The notes under the pieces: model-generated
Seen by the model: only the letters and a program-made list of their open reading frames with translations
The model's database searches: none
What the model was told of the DNA's origin: nothing
In this document: in pieces, positions 45,790 through 57,091 of the stretch
Position numbering within the stretch: position 1 is the first letter of the stretch
Layout: every line of letters starts with the position of its first letter
Translations under genes and position numbers: made by a program
Assembly: GCA_029721515.1 (NCBI GenBank)
Contig: CM056554.1
Location: 27,783,736-27,847,735, forward strand
Origin: Synanceia verrucosa
Lineage: Eukaryota; Chordata; Actinopteri; Perciformes; Synanceiidae
DNA: 64,000 bases
Direction: 5' to 3'

Positions 45790-47748
45790 TGTAGCATAAA
45801 TAGTGTAGAGCAGATTAGTCAATCATTAATTAATATCAAATTATATATTTATGAACAATATCTTTAAGCTATTGATCATAAACCAAAAATGACCTTTAAT
45901 AGTAGATTTATCAGGGCGCCACCCAGTTTTGTTAAAACAGGGAAAACTTGTGAGTTTGACATTAATTAACAGTCTCTTAATCTCAGGGTGCCACCAGTTC
46001 TTGGACCTTGTGTACAGGGATTCAATTTGCTTTATGTACACACACAAATCAAATAACCAAGTTCTTTATAAAATCAGATGCTTATTTGACAAACTACATG
46101 ACCAGACTACCAGCAAAAAATAATAATAAATGATTAATTTGACAACTAATTGACCAGGCTACTGACAGAAATAAAATAGAAAATAAAAAAAAAAACTAGA
46201 ATAAAGGAAGATTGATGATAAATGCATGGCATTGACTCATTGTGACCAAAATGGAATGGATATTAAACAGAAGGAATGTTTAATGGATGAATAACTGATT
46301 AATTAATTCAGTGTGACCAGTTTAATTCAGTGGTGGTTATCTAGACCAAATTAAGAATTAGGCTGAATTTGGTTTAGGTTTGGTGGTGTTCAGCAATTGA
46401 GAGTTTGAGAGGCATCAGAGAAGATTGTGAGTAATTTACTATTTAGACTTTAGTTTTAATCATCAAACTCTTTAATATCTGAGGATGTATATGCAGTATG
46501 TCACCGTTTCTGGGTGGATGGGAGTGAGGAGTGGCTGCAGGTTCTGTTTGGACCCCCCTCACTGATGGGGGAGGTCGCTGGATTCACACCAATGTGTCTT
46601 ATCTCCTTTTCCGTTTCTTCATGAAGACTGGAGTCATTTTCTGCAGCCTGTGTCTGAGCAGAGGAGCTTGGTCACATTTAGTTCAGGTAGAGGAACAGAG
46701 TAGAGAGAAGAGATGGTTTAGAGGCAGGATTCAGTCTTTTAGTCATCTCTGGAGCATGTTGAAGGTTCTGGAGAGGATGTCCCATGGTATGAGATGCTGG
46801 GTCCTGAGACAGCATGTCTCTGTCAGTTGGTCGTGGCTTCCGCCTCCCCCCGTGGACCAGAGAGGGAGAGAAGGCGTGAAGTTGCAGGAGGGCAGACCAA
46901 ACTTGACTGACTGAAGGACTCCAAAGAAGAGTAGACTAGCTCAGACCAGCTGAGGTTGTTTCATGGTTTTTGTTGAGGGTCCAGTGGGGGTGTGACCACT
47001 GGTCCCTCCGCATCCATCAAGTTAACTGAGATGATATTCTTTTAACTTATTTAATGTTAATACTGCTGTGTCTTACTTTATTAAATTTCCTTCTATTTGA
47101 AAGCTCCCTCTCTCAGCTGTAAGACAACACCAAGCAACTCATAGTAGGAAACCACAGAACAAATTGAATCAAAATTAATCAACAAATTAAACACACAGAT
47201 GAACCATGGTATCAGAGCATGTAGGAAGGTGTTTTACAACAGGCAGATCTATGTATGATTGTGTCTGTAGACTTAATCCACAATCAATCCCACATGTCAC
47301 ATATAGTCCTTATCAGAAGGAGGAAAAGGAAGAGGATCTATGTGGAGGCTGACCTTTGACATTATTACAGTGATACTTACATGACAGTAGCTGAGAAATT
47401 AAAGCATAGTTGACTATTAAAATCTTAATGTAATGTTCTGTTCCAGGCAGGGAGAAAGGAAGAGGCCACATTAAGCTTAAGATGTGTCTGTCAGGATGAA
47501 TGCAGAGTGCAGCCATAAAATTTCTTCCCCCCAACCCCATATGTGTTCTGAAATTCTTTGAGTCATGCTGGGGGGTGGAAGGTGGTCCTCTCCCTTCTCT
47601 ATTCAAGCAGGTCATAAAACACACTTAGCTCACTTAGCACTGAGCATTTGGTGCCAGGTAGTGTCAGGGTCCTGGAGAAACACTGAAAAAATCAGAATGC
47701 CTTCATCATAAGATAAGTCCATTATTTTATAAGTACTCTTATGCTACA
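45790..47748 (+). mobile_element. Element Z copy 2, about 1.96 kb, inside Gypsy integrase
   Basis: The ends are TGTAGCATAA and TTATGCTACA, a perfect 10-bp inverted pair starting TG and ending CA. Flanked by CTGG (or ACTGG, since one A is shared) on each side. Removing the insert rejoins the integrase frame precisely at GPQ/F. No protein domain is seen: the open frame at 46531-46914 has none. Internal landmarks: ttaattaatatcaaatta near the left end, caccagttcttggacct, and a gatgaaccatggtatcagag block towards the right. It could be a large solo LTR or a non-autonomous DNA transposon. Confidence 0.75.
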
Positions 47749-48150
47749 CTGGGGCCCCTAGTCTGAAAGAATGTTAGTTGGAAAACTATGCAAACGAAAC
47801 ACGTTATGCAGCATGACCTCCGCCGTTTCCCTAGAGGAGGAATGAAATGTGTCATCTTACTGAACCTGTCGACCACCGTTAGGACGGTGATGTTGCCTTT
47901 GGGGGCAGGGAGACCAGTGACAAAGTCCAATGAGATTTCAGACTAGGGGCGGGATGGAATGGGAAGAGGCTGCAACAGGCCTGAGTGGAACTGGGAGGAA
48001 GTCTTGTTCCGGGCGTAGAGTGGGCAGGCTTCAACATACTCTCTGACAACTTTGACCATGGAAGGCCACCAGAAACGTTTAATGTCACTGTTCTTTTAAC
48101 CCCAGGATGGCAGGTGAGAAGCGAGGTGTGAGCCCAATGAACCACCTGTG
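47739..48150 (-). pseudogene. Gypsy integrase, zinc-binding and core part
   Basis: Reads HPGVKRTVT, a degraded zinc-binding region, then SLDFVTGLPAPKGN (first catalytic Asp) and LTVVDRFSKMTHFIP, then the SD(stop)GPQ block where the second catalytic Asp and an Arg-to-stop change are seen at the insertion point of Z copy 2. The catalytic Glu lies beyond the insert. Several frameshifts. Confidence 0.82.
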
Positions 48151-48247
48151 GGCGCAGATTGACAGGAACGAACAGCCTGTAACGGCCTGTAAGACAGAGA
48201 GAAACTGAATCGGTTAAAGAAAAGTGACCATCGGCACTGACGAGAGT

Positions 48248-49260
48248 TCATTCTTTTAGCATTTCTGAGGTACTGTAAATTTCTGTGATCAGTCCAAACC
48301 AGAAACGGGTGCTGAGACCCCTCCAACCAGTGACGCCACTCCTCCAGAGCCACTTTGATGGCCAGCAGCTCACGAGTTCCCATGTCGTAGTTCTGCTCAG
48401 CTTTGTGCAGGCAGCGGGAGAGGAAGGCGCACGGGTGCCCCTTGTTGTCTGTGGAGGAACGTTGAGACAGGACAGCACCAACCTCCAAGTTGGAGGCATC
48501 CACCTCCACGATGAACTGCCGGGTGGGATCGGGCACCGCCAGGATGAGGGCAGTGGTGAACAGGGAATTGAGATGGGTGAAGGCTTTGTTGGCCTCGGGA
48601 GTCCACGAAACACCTGGTGAGGAGAGGTTAGTGTGTGCAGGGGCACGGCTACAGTGCTGAAGTTGTGGATAAACCGCCAATAGAAGTTAACAAATCCTAA
48701 GAATTGCTGTGCCTTCTTGCGGCTATCCTGAACTAGCCACTCTGCAACAGCTTTTACTTTAGCCAGGTCCATTTGGATCCGTCCCGGGGCTACGAGGAAG
48801 CCCAGGAACGAAACTGACTCTGCATGGAACTCACATTTCTCTACTTTGCAATATAACTGATTCTACAGGAGGCGCGTGAGTACCTGTTTGACGTGTTCTT
48901 TGTGTGTCTCGAGGTCCGGGGAGAAGATCAGGATATCATCCAGGTACATGAACACGAAACAATCCGGTAAATCCCGAAGGACATCAGTCACCAAAGACTG
49001 GAAGACAGCTGGTGCATTGGTAACTCCGAAGGGCATGACCAAATACTCATAGTGCATGAATGGAGTGTTGAAAACAGCTTTCCACTCATTCCCCTCTCTG
49101 ATACGTACGAGGTGATAAGCGTTCTATAGGTCCAGCTTAGTGAACACCTTAGCAGTCTGTAAAAGTTCAAAGGCGGAGGACATGAGTGGCAACGGGTACC
49201 AATTTTTCAGTTACCTGGTTCAGCAGGGCGTAATCAATGCAGGGATGTAGTGTGCCATCT
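48248..49260 (-). pseudogene. Gypsy reverse transcriptase and RNase H
   Basis: Reverse transcriptase: CIDYALLNQVT, then HYEYLVMPFGVTNAPAVFQ, FVFMYLDDILIFS with the catalytic YLDD at 48935-48946, and FLGFVNFYWRFI at the start of the connection region. RNase H: FIVEVDAS (first Asp), AVLSQRS, RELLAIKVALEEW (Glu), WTDHRNLQYL (Asp). The enzyme copies element RNA and removes the template. Split over three frames with stops near 49130 and 48865. Confidence 0.85.
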
Positions 49261-49438
49261 TTCTTTTTAACAAAGAAAAACCCGGCTCTGGCTTGGGATG
49301 AGAGGGACGGGTGAGACCAGCCTGGAGAGAGGTGGTGATATATTCCTCCATAGCCTGTGTCTCAGGTCCTGAGAGCACATAGAGCTGGCCGTTAGGGATG
49401 GTGGCGCTGGGAATCAGGTCGATGGCACAATCATACAG

Positions 49439-49910
49439 TCAGTGAGGTGGCAGGGACATGCTGAACACTTCAACTAATTCGTGATAGCAGGCTGGAACAC
49501 AGGACAGGTTGGGTGAAACAGAATGTGCATCAAGTAACTCACCGCTGGGCTGCAGGGTGCTCACAGCCACAGGAGAGGCGTCGGGAAGCAGACAGGAGAT
49601 ACTGCAATCCAGGGACCAAGACAGGATGGCTCCAGTACTCCAATTCAGGTGTGGATTATGTTTACTGAGCCAGGGAAAACCAAGAACCAACGAAGGCTAT
49701 GCAGATTCAAACAGAAACAGGGGCATTGTCTCTACATGACTGTCTATGGAAATGGTGAGTGGTTCAGTCTGATGAGTCACCGTAAACAGAGCATTTCCAT
49801 CAAGGGACGTGGTTCTTACAGGGCCTGAGAGAAGTATGGCAAGTAACCCCAGCTATCCCCCAGCTAACCCCCAGTCTATCAGACTTAAATCTGCTCCAGA
49901 GTCAAGAAGT
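49439..49910 (-). pseudogene. Gypsy aspartic protease region
   Basis: LLDSGADLSLID at about 49874-49909 carries the catalytic Asp-Ser-Gly of retropepsins. Downstream, MVLGFPWLSKHNPHLNW (49690 and on) is the conserved end of the protease and entry to the reverse transcriptase. A frameshift and stops lie between. Confidence 0.8.
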
Positions 49911-50009
49911 GTATGTAAGTGCTGGGAGTGTGAGTGTGTGCTCAGGGTTATCTCTGTAAGATGGTGGGAGACAGGCTCAGGAGTGGAGAAACGGATCATT
50001 CAGGCGCGC

Positions 50010-50845
50010 CTCTGAGCTCCCGGTACCTTCAGTGAATGGGACTTGATACGTTGACCCCGTTCCCCGCAATACAAGCAGAGTCCCTCTCTCATCCGCTGCT
50101 GTTATTCTTCTGGAGAGAGCCGGGCTCTTCCCATCTGCATGGGCTCACCCTCTTGATCCGAGGGAGCCGGAAGAGCCGGAAGAGTCGGCTGAGGCGGCGG
50201 CAGTGAGGTCGGGCTGCGGGATTCGGGAGCCGAAGAACGGGATCTGGGAGCCGGGGATCACTCAGTCTGATGCTGGTTCTCTCGGTGAAGCAGGGACTCA
50301 GTAAACAGTTCAATGTTTTGACACACCGGAGTTCCATGAGCCCACTTCGTGGTAGCCCAGGCGGTCGTCCTCCCTGTTAGATAGCACATGATGAAGGCTA
50401 CCTTGGAGCGTGGTGTAGGAAAGGCAAGGGAGTTCAGTTCGAAGTGTAGGTCACAGTGGATGAGGAAGGTTCTGCAGTCATTGGAGTTTCCAAAGAATCT
50501 CATGGGAGCAGACAGCTTATATGCAGAAACAGAAGCCGCACCTGAGCTTGGTGAAGAAGAGGCGGCTAGAGCAGCTGCTGCTCCAGGACTGGAACTGGTC
50601 TGGAGCGGAGACATCACTTCGTTGAGACCACGGGCTAACTGTGCTACCAGATCATCATGATGTTCTTGAAGTCCTGCTGTCCACGAGACAGGTCCACGAT
50701 CTCTCACTGCACCACCACAATGTCTTCCTCGGGGTGGAGAATGCATACCTCTTGCGCATCCTGGATACCCGGAAGCATGGATTCTGCTGGGCTCTCTCTG
50801 TCTCTCTCTTTTCTTTACAGCATAGTCTCTGTGCCTGTGCTTCAA
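50010..50845 (-). pseudogene. Gypsy Gag region with degenerate zinc knuckle
   Basis: The frame 50845-50258 has SAPMRFFGNSNDCRTFLIHC and a following region (KVAFIMCYLTGRTTAWATTKW) typical of Gypsy Gag capsid. After a frameshift, a zinc knuckle is seen near 50040-50105 as CLYCGERGQRIKSH. The usual His and last Cys are replaced by Gln and His, so it would not bind zinc normally. The start of Gag is uncertain. Confidence 0.75.
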
Positions 50846-51969
50846 TTAATCCCCCTCCCAGCATGTGGGGTTGAGGGAGGATCAGCAGTGCAGAAGGAGA
50901 GGATGAAGACCAAAACTTGACTGGAGGCAGAATTCAGAGTCTTTCAGTCATATTTGGAGCATGTTGAAGTTTCTGCAGAGGTTGTTCCATGGCATGAGTC
51001 TGCAGTGAAGCAGCAGGTCTCAGTCTCTGGGTTGTTCAACAACCCCTCCCTCCCAGCATGTGGGAGAGAGGGAAGATCAGCAGTGATGAAGGTGAGGCTG
51101 CAGGAGATCAGACCAGCAGGAGGAGAAACCAAAACTTGACTCACTCCAGCCAGCTGAGGGTGCAATTTAAGGCCTTTGTTGAGGGGCCAGTGTGGACCAC
51201 TGGTCACTCCCGATCCAACAAATTAACTGAGATGATATTCTTTTTAATTTATTTAATGCTAGTACTAGTGTTTTACTTGATCAATTTTCCTCTATCTGAA
51301 AGCTTCTCTCTCTCTCAGCTGCAAATCAATACCCCACATCAGTATGTTAGAAAACCACTAAACAAAGCTGATCAAATGAATTGAAATCAATGAACCAATT
51401 ACACAGCACAGATGAACCATGGTATCAGAGCATGTAGGTTTGTGTTTTACAACAGTCTATGCGTAGCTGTGTATGTACAATTAATCTAAACTTAGTGTAA
51501 CATGTCACATTGGTTCTCTGTGTGGAGACTGACCTTTGAAATTGTAAAAGTGATACTTAAATGACAGTAGCTGCAGAAATAAAGCATAGTTGACTATTAT
51601 AAATGTAATGCAACGTTCTGTTCTCAAACCAAGATAAAAAGAATCCAACTTGTGTGTCTGGGTCAGGATCTGCCTGTCAGAAAATGCTGGTCATAAAACT
51701 TCTCTTCCCCCATGTGTGTTCTGGAGTTCCTGGGGTCATGCTGGGAGGGAGAATGGTCCTCTTTGTTTATTCATGCCAGTCATAAAAGTACTTAATGACC
51801 TGGGGATTTCTTGGGTCAGTGCTGGAAGGATGAGAAAACACTGAGAAAATTACAGAATGTCCTCATTATAAGATAAGTTCAATATTTTATGCTCATTCTT
51901 ATGGAAAATTTTCTTTGTAATTTCTGGACTTGACTTGCAGTTCAAACCAGACCAGTTAGAAAACTGCAG

Positions 51970-52484
51970 TGATGGTACTGTGACTGTACTCTGATGATAA
52001 AATGACTATAATGTGACTATGCAGTGAATATACCGTGACTATACAATGACTATAATGTGACTATACAGTGACTATACTGTGTTTATACAGTGACTATACT
52101 GTGTTTATACAGTGAGTATACTGTGATCCTACTGACTATAAATTCACTATACTATGACTATAGTCTGATTATACTGCTGCTCAAACATCTGAGGACAATG
52201 ATACATTATAGTGAGGAGCTAAACCATAACATCAATGAGGATTATCTAACACTCTTACGACTCAACAGTGACTGTACAGTGACTATACCCTGACTATACT
52301 GACTATACTGTAACTGACTATACAGTGACTATATTGTGACTATACTGACTATACAGTGACTATACTGACTATACAGTGACTATATAGGAACGATAATCTG
52401 ATTACACAGTGATTATACAGTGACTATACTGTGACCATATAGTGACTATAAAGTCTCTATACAGTGACTATACTATACAGACAT
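51970..52484. repeat. 11/22-bp tandem array (TATACAGTGAC), left block
   Basis: Units of TATACAGTGAC and TATACTGTGAC alternate over about 500 bp, with an unrelated 85-bp segment inside (52165-52252). The array resumes at 54300 beyond the L2 copy. Confidence 0.85.
52165..52252 (+). repeat. 85-bp duplicated segment, copy 1 (partner 54408)
   Basis: GACAATGATACATTAT through AACATCAATGAGGATTATCT is repeated at 54408-54488 with a few changes. Both lie next to array units. Confidence 0.85.
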
Positions 52485-54300
52485 GCAATAGATGTCATGT
52501 GTACAGAATAACAACAATGAAAATCACATTAACACTCAATATAATAACAGTTAATACATATAGAATAGTATGAAAGTGTCCAAGGGGATGAAGAGCATCA
52601 TCAAGCTGTTGGCAATGGATGAGCAACACGTCTTCCTCTCCATCACACCAAACAGGAGAAGCCTCAGTAAAATGTCACCACCATGTCACTCAGTACCAGA
52701 AGATAATGATGAAACCTGGTCTGTCCAACCACTACTCCACCAGGTAGACTGGATCCATGGATACCTGTGAGATGAGAACGCACAGGGACTACGAGGCACA
52801 AAACTAATCTGCAGCATGTGTTAAAGAGAGGAAGAGTAAACAAATCCTCTTCTCCACTACCCTAACAGATACAACCTGAGCAGCATCGCCTCTTCTCCAT
52901 CTCACCACCATCACGACAGACGAAGCCTGGATGACACCACCTCCTTCCCACCAAGTAGCCTCAGCTCGCGGACACCTGGGAGCTGAGAGCACAGGGACTC
53001 CGGGGAAGAAGATGAGTTAGTAAAATGATTTAATGGAGGCATCGAAATGAAGGAGAACAGAAGCTCAGTGTGTCAGAGGAAGTCCCCCGGCAGTCTAGAC
53101 CTATAGCAGCATAACTAAGGATTGATCCAAGGCAGCCTGAGTCAGCCTTGGATCAGTCCTAACTATAAGCACTATCAAAAAGGAAAGTCTTAAGCCTACT
53201 CTTGAATAAGGGGATGGTGTCTGCCTCCCGGACTGAAAGAGGGAGTTGGTTCCACAGAAGAGGAGCTTGATAACTGACAGCTCTAGCTCCCATTCTACTT
53301 TTATAAACCCTAGGAACCGCTAATAGTCCTGCATTCTGAGAGCGCAGAGTTCTAGCAGGATTATAAGGCACTATTAGCTCTTTAAGATAAGATGGTGCCT
53401 GACCATTCAGTGCCTTGTAGGTGAGGAGGATGATTTTAAATTCTATTCTAGATTTTACAGGGAGCCAGTGCAGAGAGGCTAACGCCGGAGAAATATGGTC
53501 TCTTTTCCTGGTTCTGGTCAGAACACGTTGGAGCTGGGGAGTCTTCATTGACTTGTTGGGGCAGCCTGATAATAAGGAATTGCAGTAGCCCAGCCTAGAA
53601 GTAACAAATGCATGGACTAATGTTTCTGCATTGTTTTGAGAAAGAATATGTCTGATTTTTGCAATGTTACGCAGATGGAAAAAAGTAGTTCTGTTTGTTT
53701 CATGTGGACGTTGAAGGACATATCTTGGTCAAAAATTACCCTTAGATTCCTTACAGTGGTGCGAGAGACAGGTGCAAAGCCATCTAGAGTAAGTAAGTCA
53801 TTAGAAAATTTATTTCTGAGATTTTCGGGGCCAATTAGAATAATTCCAGTTTTATCTGAATTTAACAACAGGAAATTGTCCGTCATCCAGGTTTTTATGT
53901 CTTTAAGACATGTTTGGAGTTTAGCTAACAGGCTGGATTCGTCTGACTTAAATGACAAATATAGCTGAGTATCATCTGCATAACAGTGAAAGTTTATGGA
54001 GTGTTTTCTGATAACATTGCCTAAAGGAAGCATATATAAAGTGAATAGAATTAGCCCAAGCACAGACCCTTGAGGAACTCCATAACTGACTTTGGAGTGC
54101 ATGGAAGACTCATCATTAACATGTACAATCTTGGATCGGTCTGATAAATAGGATTTGAACCAGCTTAAAGCGGTTCCTCTGATGCCAATTAAATGTTCTA
54201 ATCTCTGCAACAGGATATGGTGGTCAATAGTATCAAAAGCAGCGCTAAGATCTAACAAGACAAGTACTGAGACGAGACCATTGTCTGACGCAATTAGCAC
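52485..54300 (-). mobile_element. L2-clade LINE, copy 2, 5' truncated
   Basis: Looks very similar to copy 1 over 52740-53520 and related over the rest. Cut off at 54300 (copy 1 continues), and the sequence passes into array units, so the element inserted into, or was copied with, the TATACAGTGAC array. One unit of the 45-bp repeat seen in copy 1 is present near 52620. The 3' limit (52485) is approximate. Confidence 0.8.
53159..54300 (-). pseudogene. L2 reverse transcriptase, copy 2 (frameshifts)
   Basis: The frame 54300-53617 has LLDLSAAFDTIDHHIL, GVPQGSVLGLILF and YADDTQLYLS, all three core motifs. The frame 53548-53159 has TRTRKRDHISPALASLHWLP and the C-terminal LLWNQLPLSVREAD. Between them a deletion of about 20 bp relative to copy 1 (near 53530) and other small changes break the frame. 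Confidence 0.85.
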
Positions 54301-54415
54301 GGTGACTTTTCTATGATTATACAGTGACTATAATGTGACTACAGTATACTGGCTATACAGTGACTATACATACTATACAGTGACTATACTCTGACTATAG
54401 TCTGATTATACTGCT
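54300..54415. repeat. 11/22-bp tandem array, right block
   Basis: Same units as the left block, directly after the truncated 5' end of L2 copy 2. Confidence 0.8.
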
Positions 54416-54488
54416 GCTCAAACAGCAGAAGACAATGATACATTATGGTGAGGAGCTAAACCATAACATCAATGAGGATTATCTAACA
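54408..54488 (+). repeat. 85-bp duplicated segment, copy 2
   Basis: Partner of 52165-52252, in the same orientation. The sequence diverges after ATCTAACA. Confidence 0.85.
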
Positions 54489-56078
54489 AACACTCGCAGT
54501 GTGTGTGATTGTGACAGCATGTTGTTGGCAGTCTTTCTGTTGAAAGAGCATCTTTCTTGTTTATTCCAAACAACACTAAAGCAATAAATGTTAATTGAAA
54601 CAACCATTTGCCCACAGCAAGTCGCTCCCAAGCTGCAAGAATTATGCAAGACTCAGCTGACCTTTCATTGAGCATCGCCCCCCCTGCTGTTACTCCATAA
54701 AGCTGTCAGAGCCTCCATGGTGCCCAATGTCACTAAAACAGCTGCTGAAGTTGAATGGAGATCACAGGTTGCCAGTTTATAGTCTCATTTTAAACCAATC
54801 AGAATCAAAATCATTCTCAGAGGCCAGCCTGGCACCTGCATTCAACTACAGCCTGCTTCAACGTGAGTGATCAGTACTACTCAGACTGTTAATGGAAGCC
54901 TGTGGATGTTCAAAGCCTCCTTGTGAAGGTGTCTGGGCTGACTGTGATTTAATTTGAACAATACATTAATTTCTGTTCTGTGTTTAAATTTCATCCTTAA
55001 ACATGAACGCATCACCTGATTACATCAGCAGGCTTGTTGCTTCCCTTTTCCTGTAATGTCTACAGGGTTTTAACAGGCAGCTGTTTAGACCTGTTTGCTT
55101 CCTCAGTTCAGCTCAAGGTTAAGTGCTCAGTACAGGAGAAGTCTGACATCTCCATTGTGTCTGTGTGTTGCAGATCTCAGTGTTATTCCTGCTGCAGCAT
55201 CACACTCACACCACTGTGCCACAGAAAGTGTTGAGTCACTCTCTGTTACACTTGAGTGACAACTGGAAAAGGTCAGTACTGTTTTAACACAGTGATGGCA
55301 GGGCTTTCAGTTATCAAATGCCATCCGCAGTAAAAATGTCTATTTTGTCATCAGGAAAAGGCTGATTGTGTCACCCAGTTTGTGTTTTTGATGAAGTGGC
55401 AAAGATCAACCTTCAGCTCGAGGCGAGAGGGGAAGAACAAAGAGCATGCTGGATTGAGGTAAACTCTGCAGCCCATGCTTCCTGTACATGTCTGAAATGA
55501 ATCATTTGTCTTTGAAGAGGCAAAATCAAATCAATATCAGCTATCACTTTATTCTGTGATCAAACCACACTCACAGTACACAGGGTGTGGATCACACTTT
55601 CGGGATATTGTGTTTCTGTGCAAAGGCCGGATCTGACGCATCAGATCACAGGGAGCTTCCCAGACTGCATGGGTACATCTGATCTGGCAGTGACTCTATT
55701 TACAGAGCTACAAGTCCCAGTGGAGCTGTTTTTAATGGCATCAAAGACAAAAGGCGAAAGATTAAAAGAGAGGCGGAGAGGAGGTCGAACCATAAGAGCA
55801 AAATTAAATACACCACTACACTGGAAAATAGAAATGACAAAATTATGATTTCAGAGCCGGCGCTGCAGGTTTGACTGATACAGGATACAGCAGAGCAGAG
55901 CTTCTGATCTGCAGCCAACTGAATCATCACCTGGAAAATAATCCTCGGCATGCAGGAGTTTCAATGTAATAATGTGTCGATAGAACCGGCAGCTACCACC
56001 ATCCAGCTTCACACTGGCTTCTGGTCCATCTCTGCTGCATGATTCGGCTCAACACACTTTCAAACTGGCAATCAAAGT
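54489..56078. other. Non-coding stretch
   Basis: No gene or recognised repeat. The open frame at 55585-55848 is basic at its end but has no known domain. Confidence 0.45.
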
Positions 56079-56083
56079 GTATA

Positions 56084-56779
56084 TGTAAGAACTATGGCTT
56101 CACAACAGGAAAATGAACCCAAATGCACGACTCAAAAACAAAGTATCAACTGAGGTATTATTGAGGAGAACAAAAATACAGGTACAATGAGGAATGAGCA
56201 CTCTAACCTGACTACCTTAAAAGAGAACCGAAGAAGCTGCAATGCAGGCTATCAAACTTACCAAGGAACACAAGGAAGGCTATAAAAGTTACAAGTGAAA
56301 ATAATCCCTGACTCTGACTGTATCTTATCTTCAGGTTATAATGTGTACAAACAGAAAATGCTCACAAAGGTGAGAAAAAGGGACTAAATGGAATAAACAA
56401 AAATGCTCATAAATGTGAGGATCTAAGGGCAAGTTAACAATAACAAAGGAGCACGACTATCTACACTACAGACAAGCACGTGGGAAACAAAGTGACAACT
56501 GAAACACAGCCCAAGGGGGGGGTACCTGACGTGAGACGAAGCGATGACGTGAGAAGTGCCGGTAGACTTCGCATAGAAACACAAGACAGACTGGCACAGG
56601 ACTTAATGGGGAACAGGTGGAAAAAATCAGGGGCGGGGCACACAATCACCAGAGGCCAGGGCAAGAAGAGAGAAGCTGAAACACAAGGGAAGAAAATTAA
56701 TTTCAAAATAAAACAGGAAATGACAAGTCCAAATGACAAGACTGAAATAATAAGCACACTTAACTTGACAGACATGACA
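56084..56779 (-). mobile_element. Solo LTR, Gypsy-like, 696 bp
   Basis: On the minus strand it starts TGTCATGTCTGTC and ends CATAGTTCTTACA. A 5-bp direct repeat GTATA flanks it (56079-56083 and 56780-56784). The internal words TTCCTGTTTTATTTTGAA near the start match the 3' LTR of the Gypsy element (44988 side), so the two are relatives. No internal region is present. Confidence 0.8.
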
Positions 56780-56784
56780 GTATA

Positions 56785-56993
56785 CACAGTATACACAGCA
56801 TAAAGTATACAGTGTTGTGTATGTACTGTGTACGACACAATGTTGTGTGTAGTGATGTCAGAGATAAGACCATTAGGCACTGTGCTGATCACAATGAAAT
56901 GACACAGAGACAGGTTAAAGTCATAACCCAGACTAAAAGCAGCACAGTTTAATGCTGTGGGTGAATATAAAATATAATAGTAAGCCTGCTTAC
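56785..56993. other. Short spacer with GTATACA words
   Basis: TATACACAG and GTGTATGTAC words give a degenerate purine-pyrimidine alternating stretch to about 56850. Confidence 0.5.
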
Positions 56994-57089
56994 CACTTTC
57001 AATAAAGCTTTTCTTCTGTATATCTTTTATGAGCTCCCAGTCCTTTTCACACCACTGTGGTTGCAGCTGACAGGAGATTTCATTGTCCT
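56994..57089 (-). CDS. Candidate internal exon, 96 bp, unknown protein
   Basis: On the minus strand a pyrimidine-rich tract ends in gtgtacag at 57090. A 96-bp open stretch follows, then AAAGTG/gtaagc, a consensus donor. Both introns would be phase 1. The peptide includes DNEISCQLQPQWCEKDWEL and IKDIQKKSFIES. I do not recognise the family. A possible 5' exon with donor tag/gtagga lies near 57285-57350. No partner exon is visible to the left, where the solo LTR lies. Confidence 0.3.
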
Positions 57090-57091
57090 CT

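Larger units (their letters stand above)
44400..50845 (-). mobile_element. Gypsy LTR retrotransposon with chromodomain, one LTR, broken
   Basis: Minus-strand order: Gag (50845-50010), protease (49910-49439), reverse transcriptase and RNase H (49260-48248), integrase (48150-47739 and 45787-45300), chromodomain (about 45230-45060), polypurine tract (8 G, near 44993) and 3' LTR (44988-44400). The integrase is split by Z copy 2. No 5' LTR is seen to the right of Gag, where the sequence passes directly into Z copy 1. The order integrase-last with a chromodomain identifies a chromovirus-type Gypsy. Many stops and frameshifts. Confidence 0.85.
43681..51907 (+). mobile_element. Element Z copy 1, split by a Gypsy element
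   Basis: The left part (43681 to about 44399) starts TGTAGCATAA and matches 45790-46490 of copy 2. The right part (about 50845-51907) matches copy 2 from about 46710 to its end, ending cttatggaaa. It is flanked by ATTTT on both sides (43676-43680 and 51908-51912). The middle was replaced by a Gypsy element, and about 200 bp of Z sequence were lost at that junction. The right part has a local tandem duplication of about 195 bp (50850-50925 repeated at 51046-51143). Confidence 0.65.

Noticed and set aside
45890..45930. TGGCGCCC on the minus strand of element Z, like a retroviral primer-binding site
   Set aside because: It lies about 120 bp inside the element rather than next to a defined LTR end, and copy 1 has a different sequence there, so it is probably chance.
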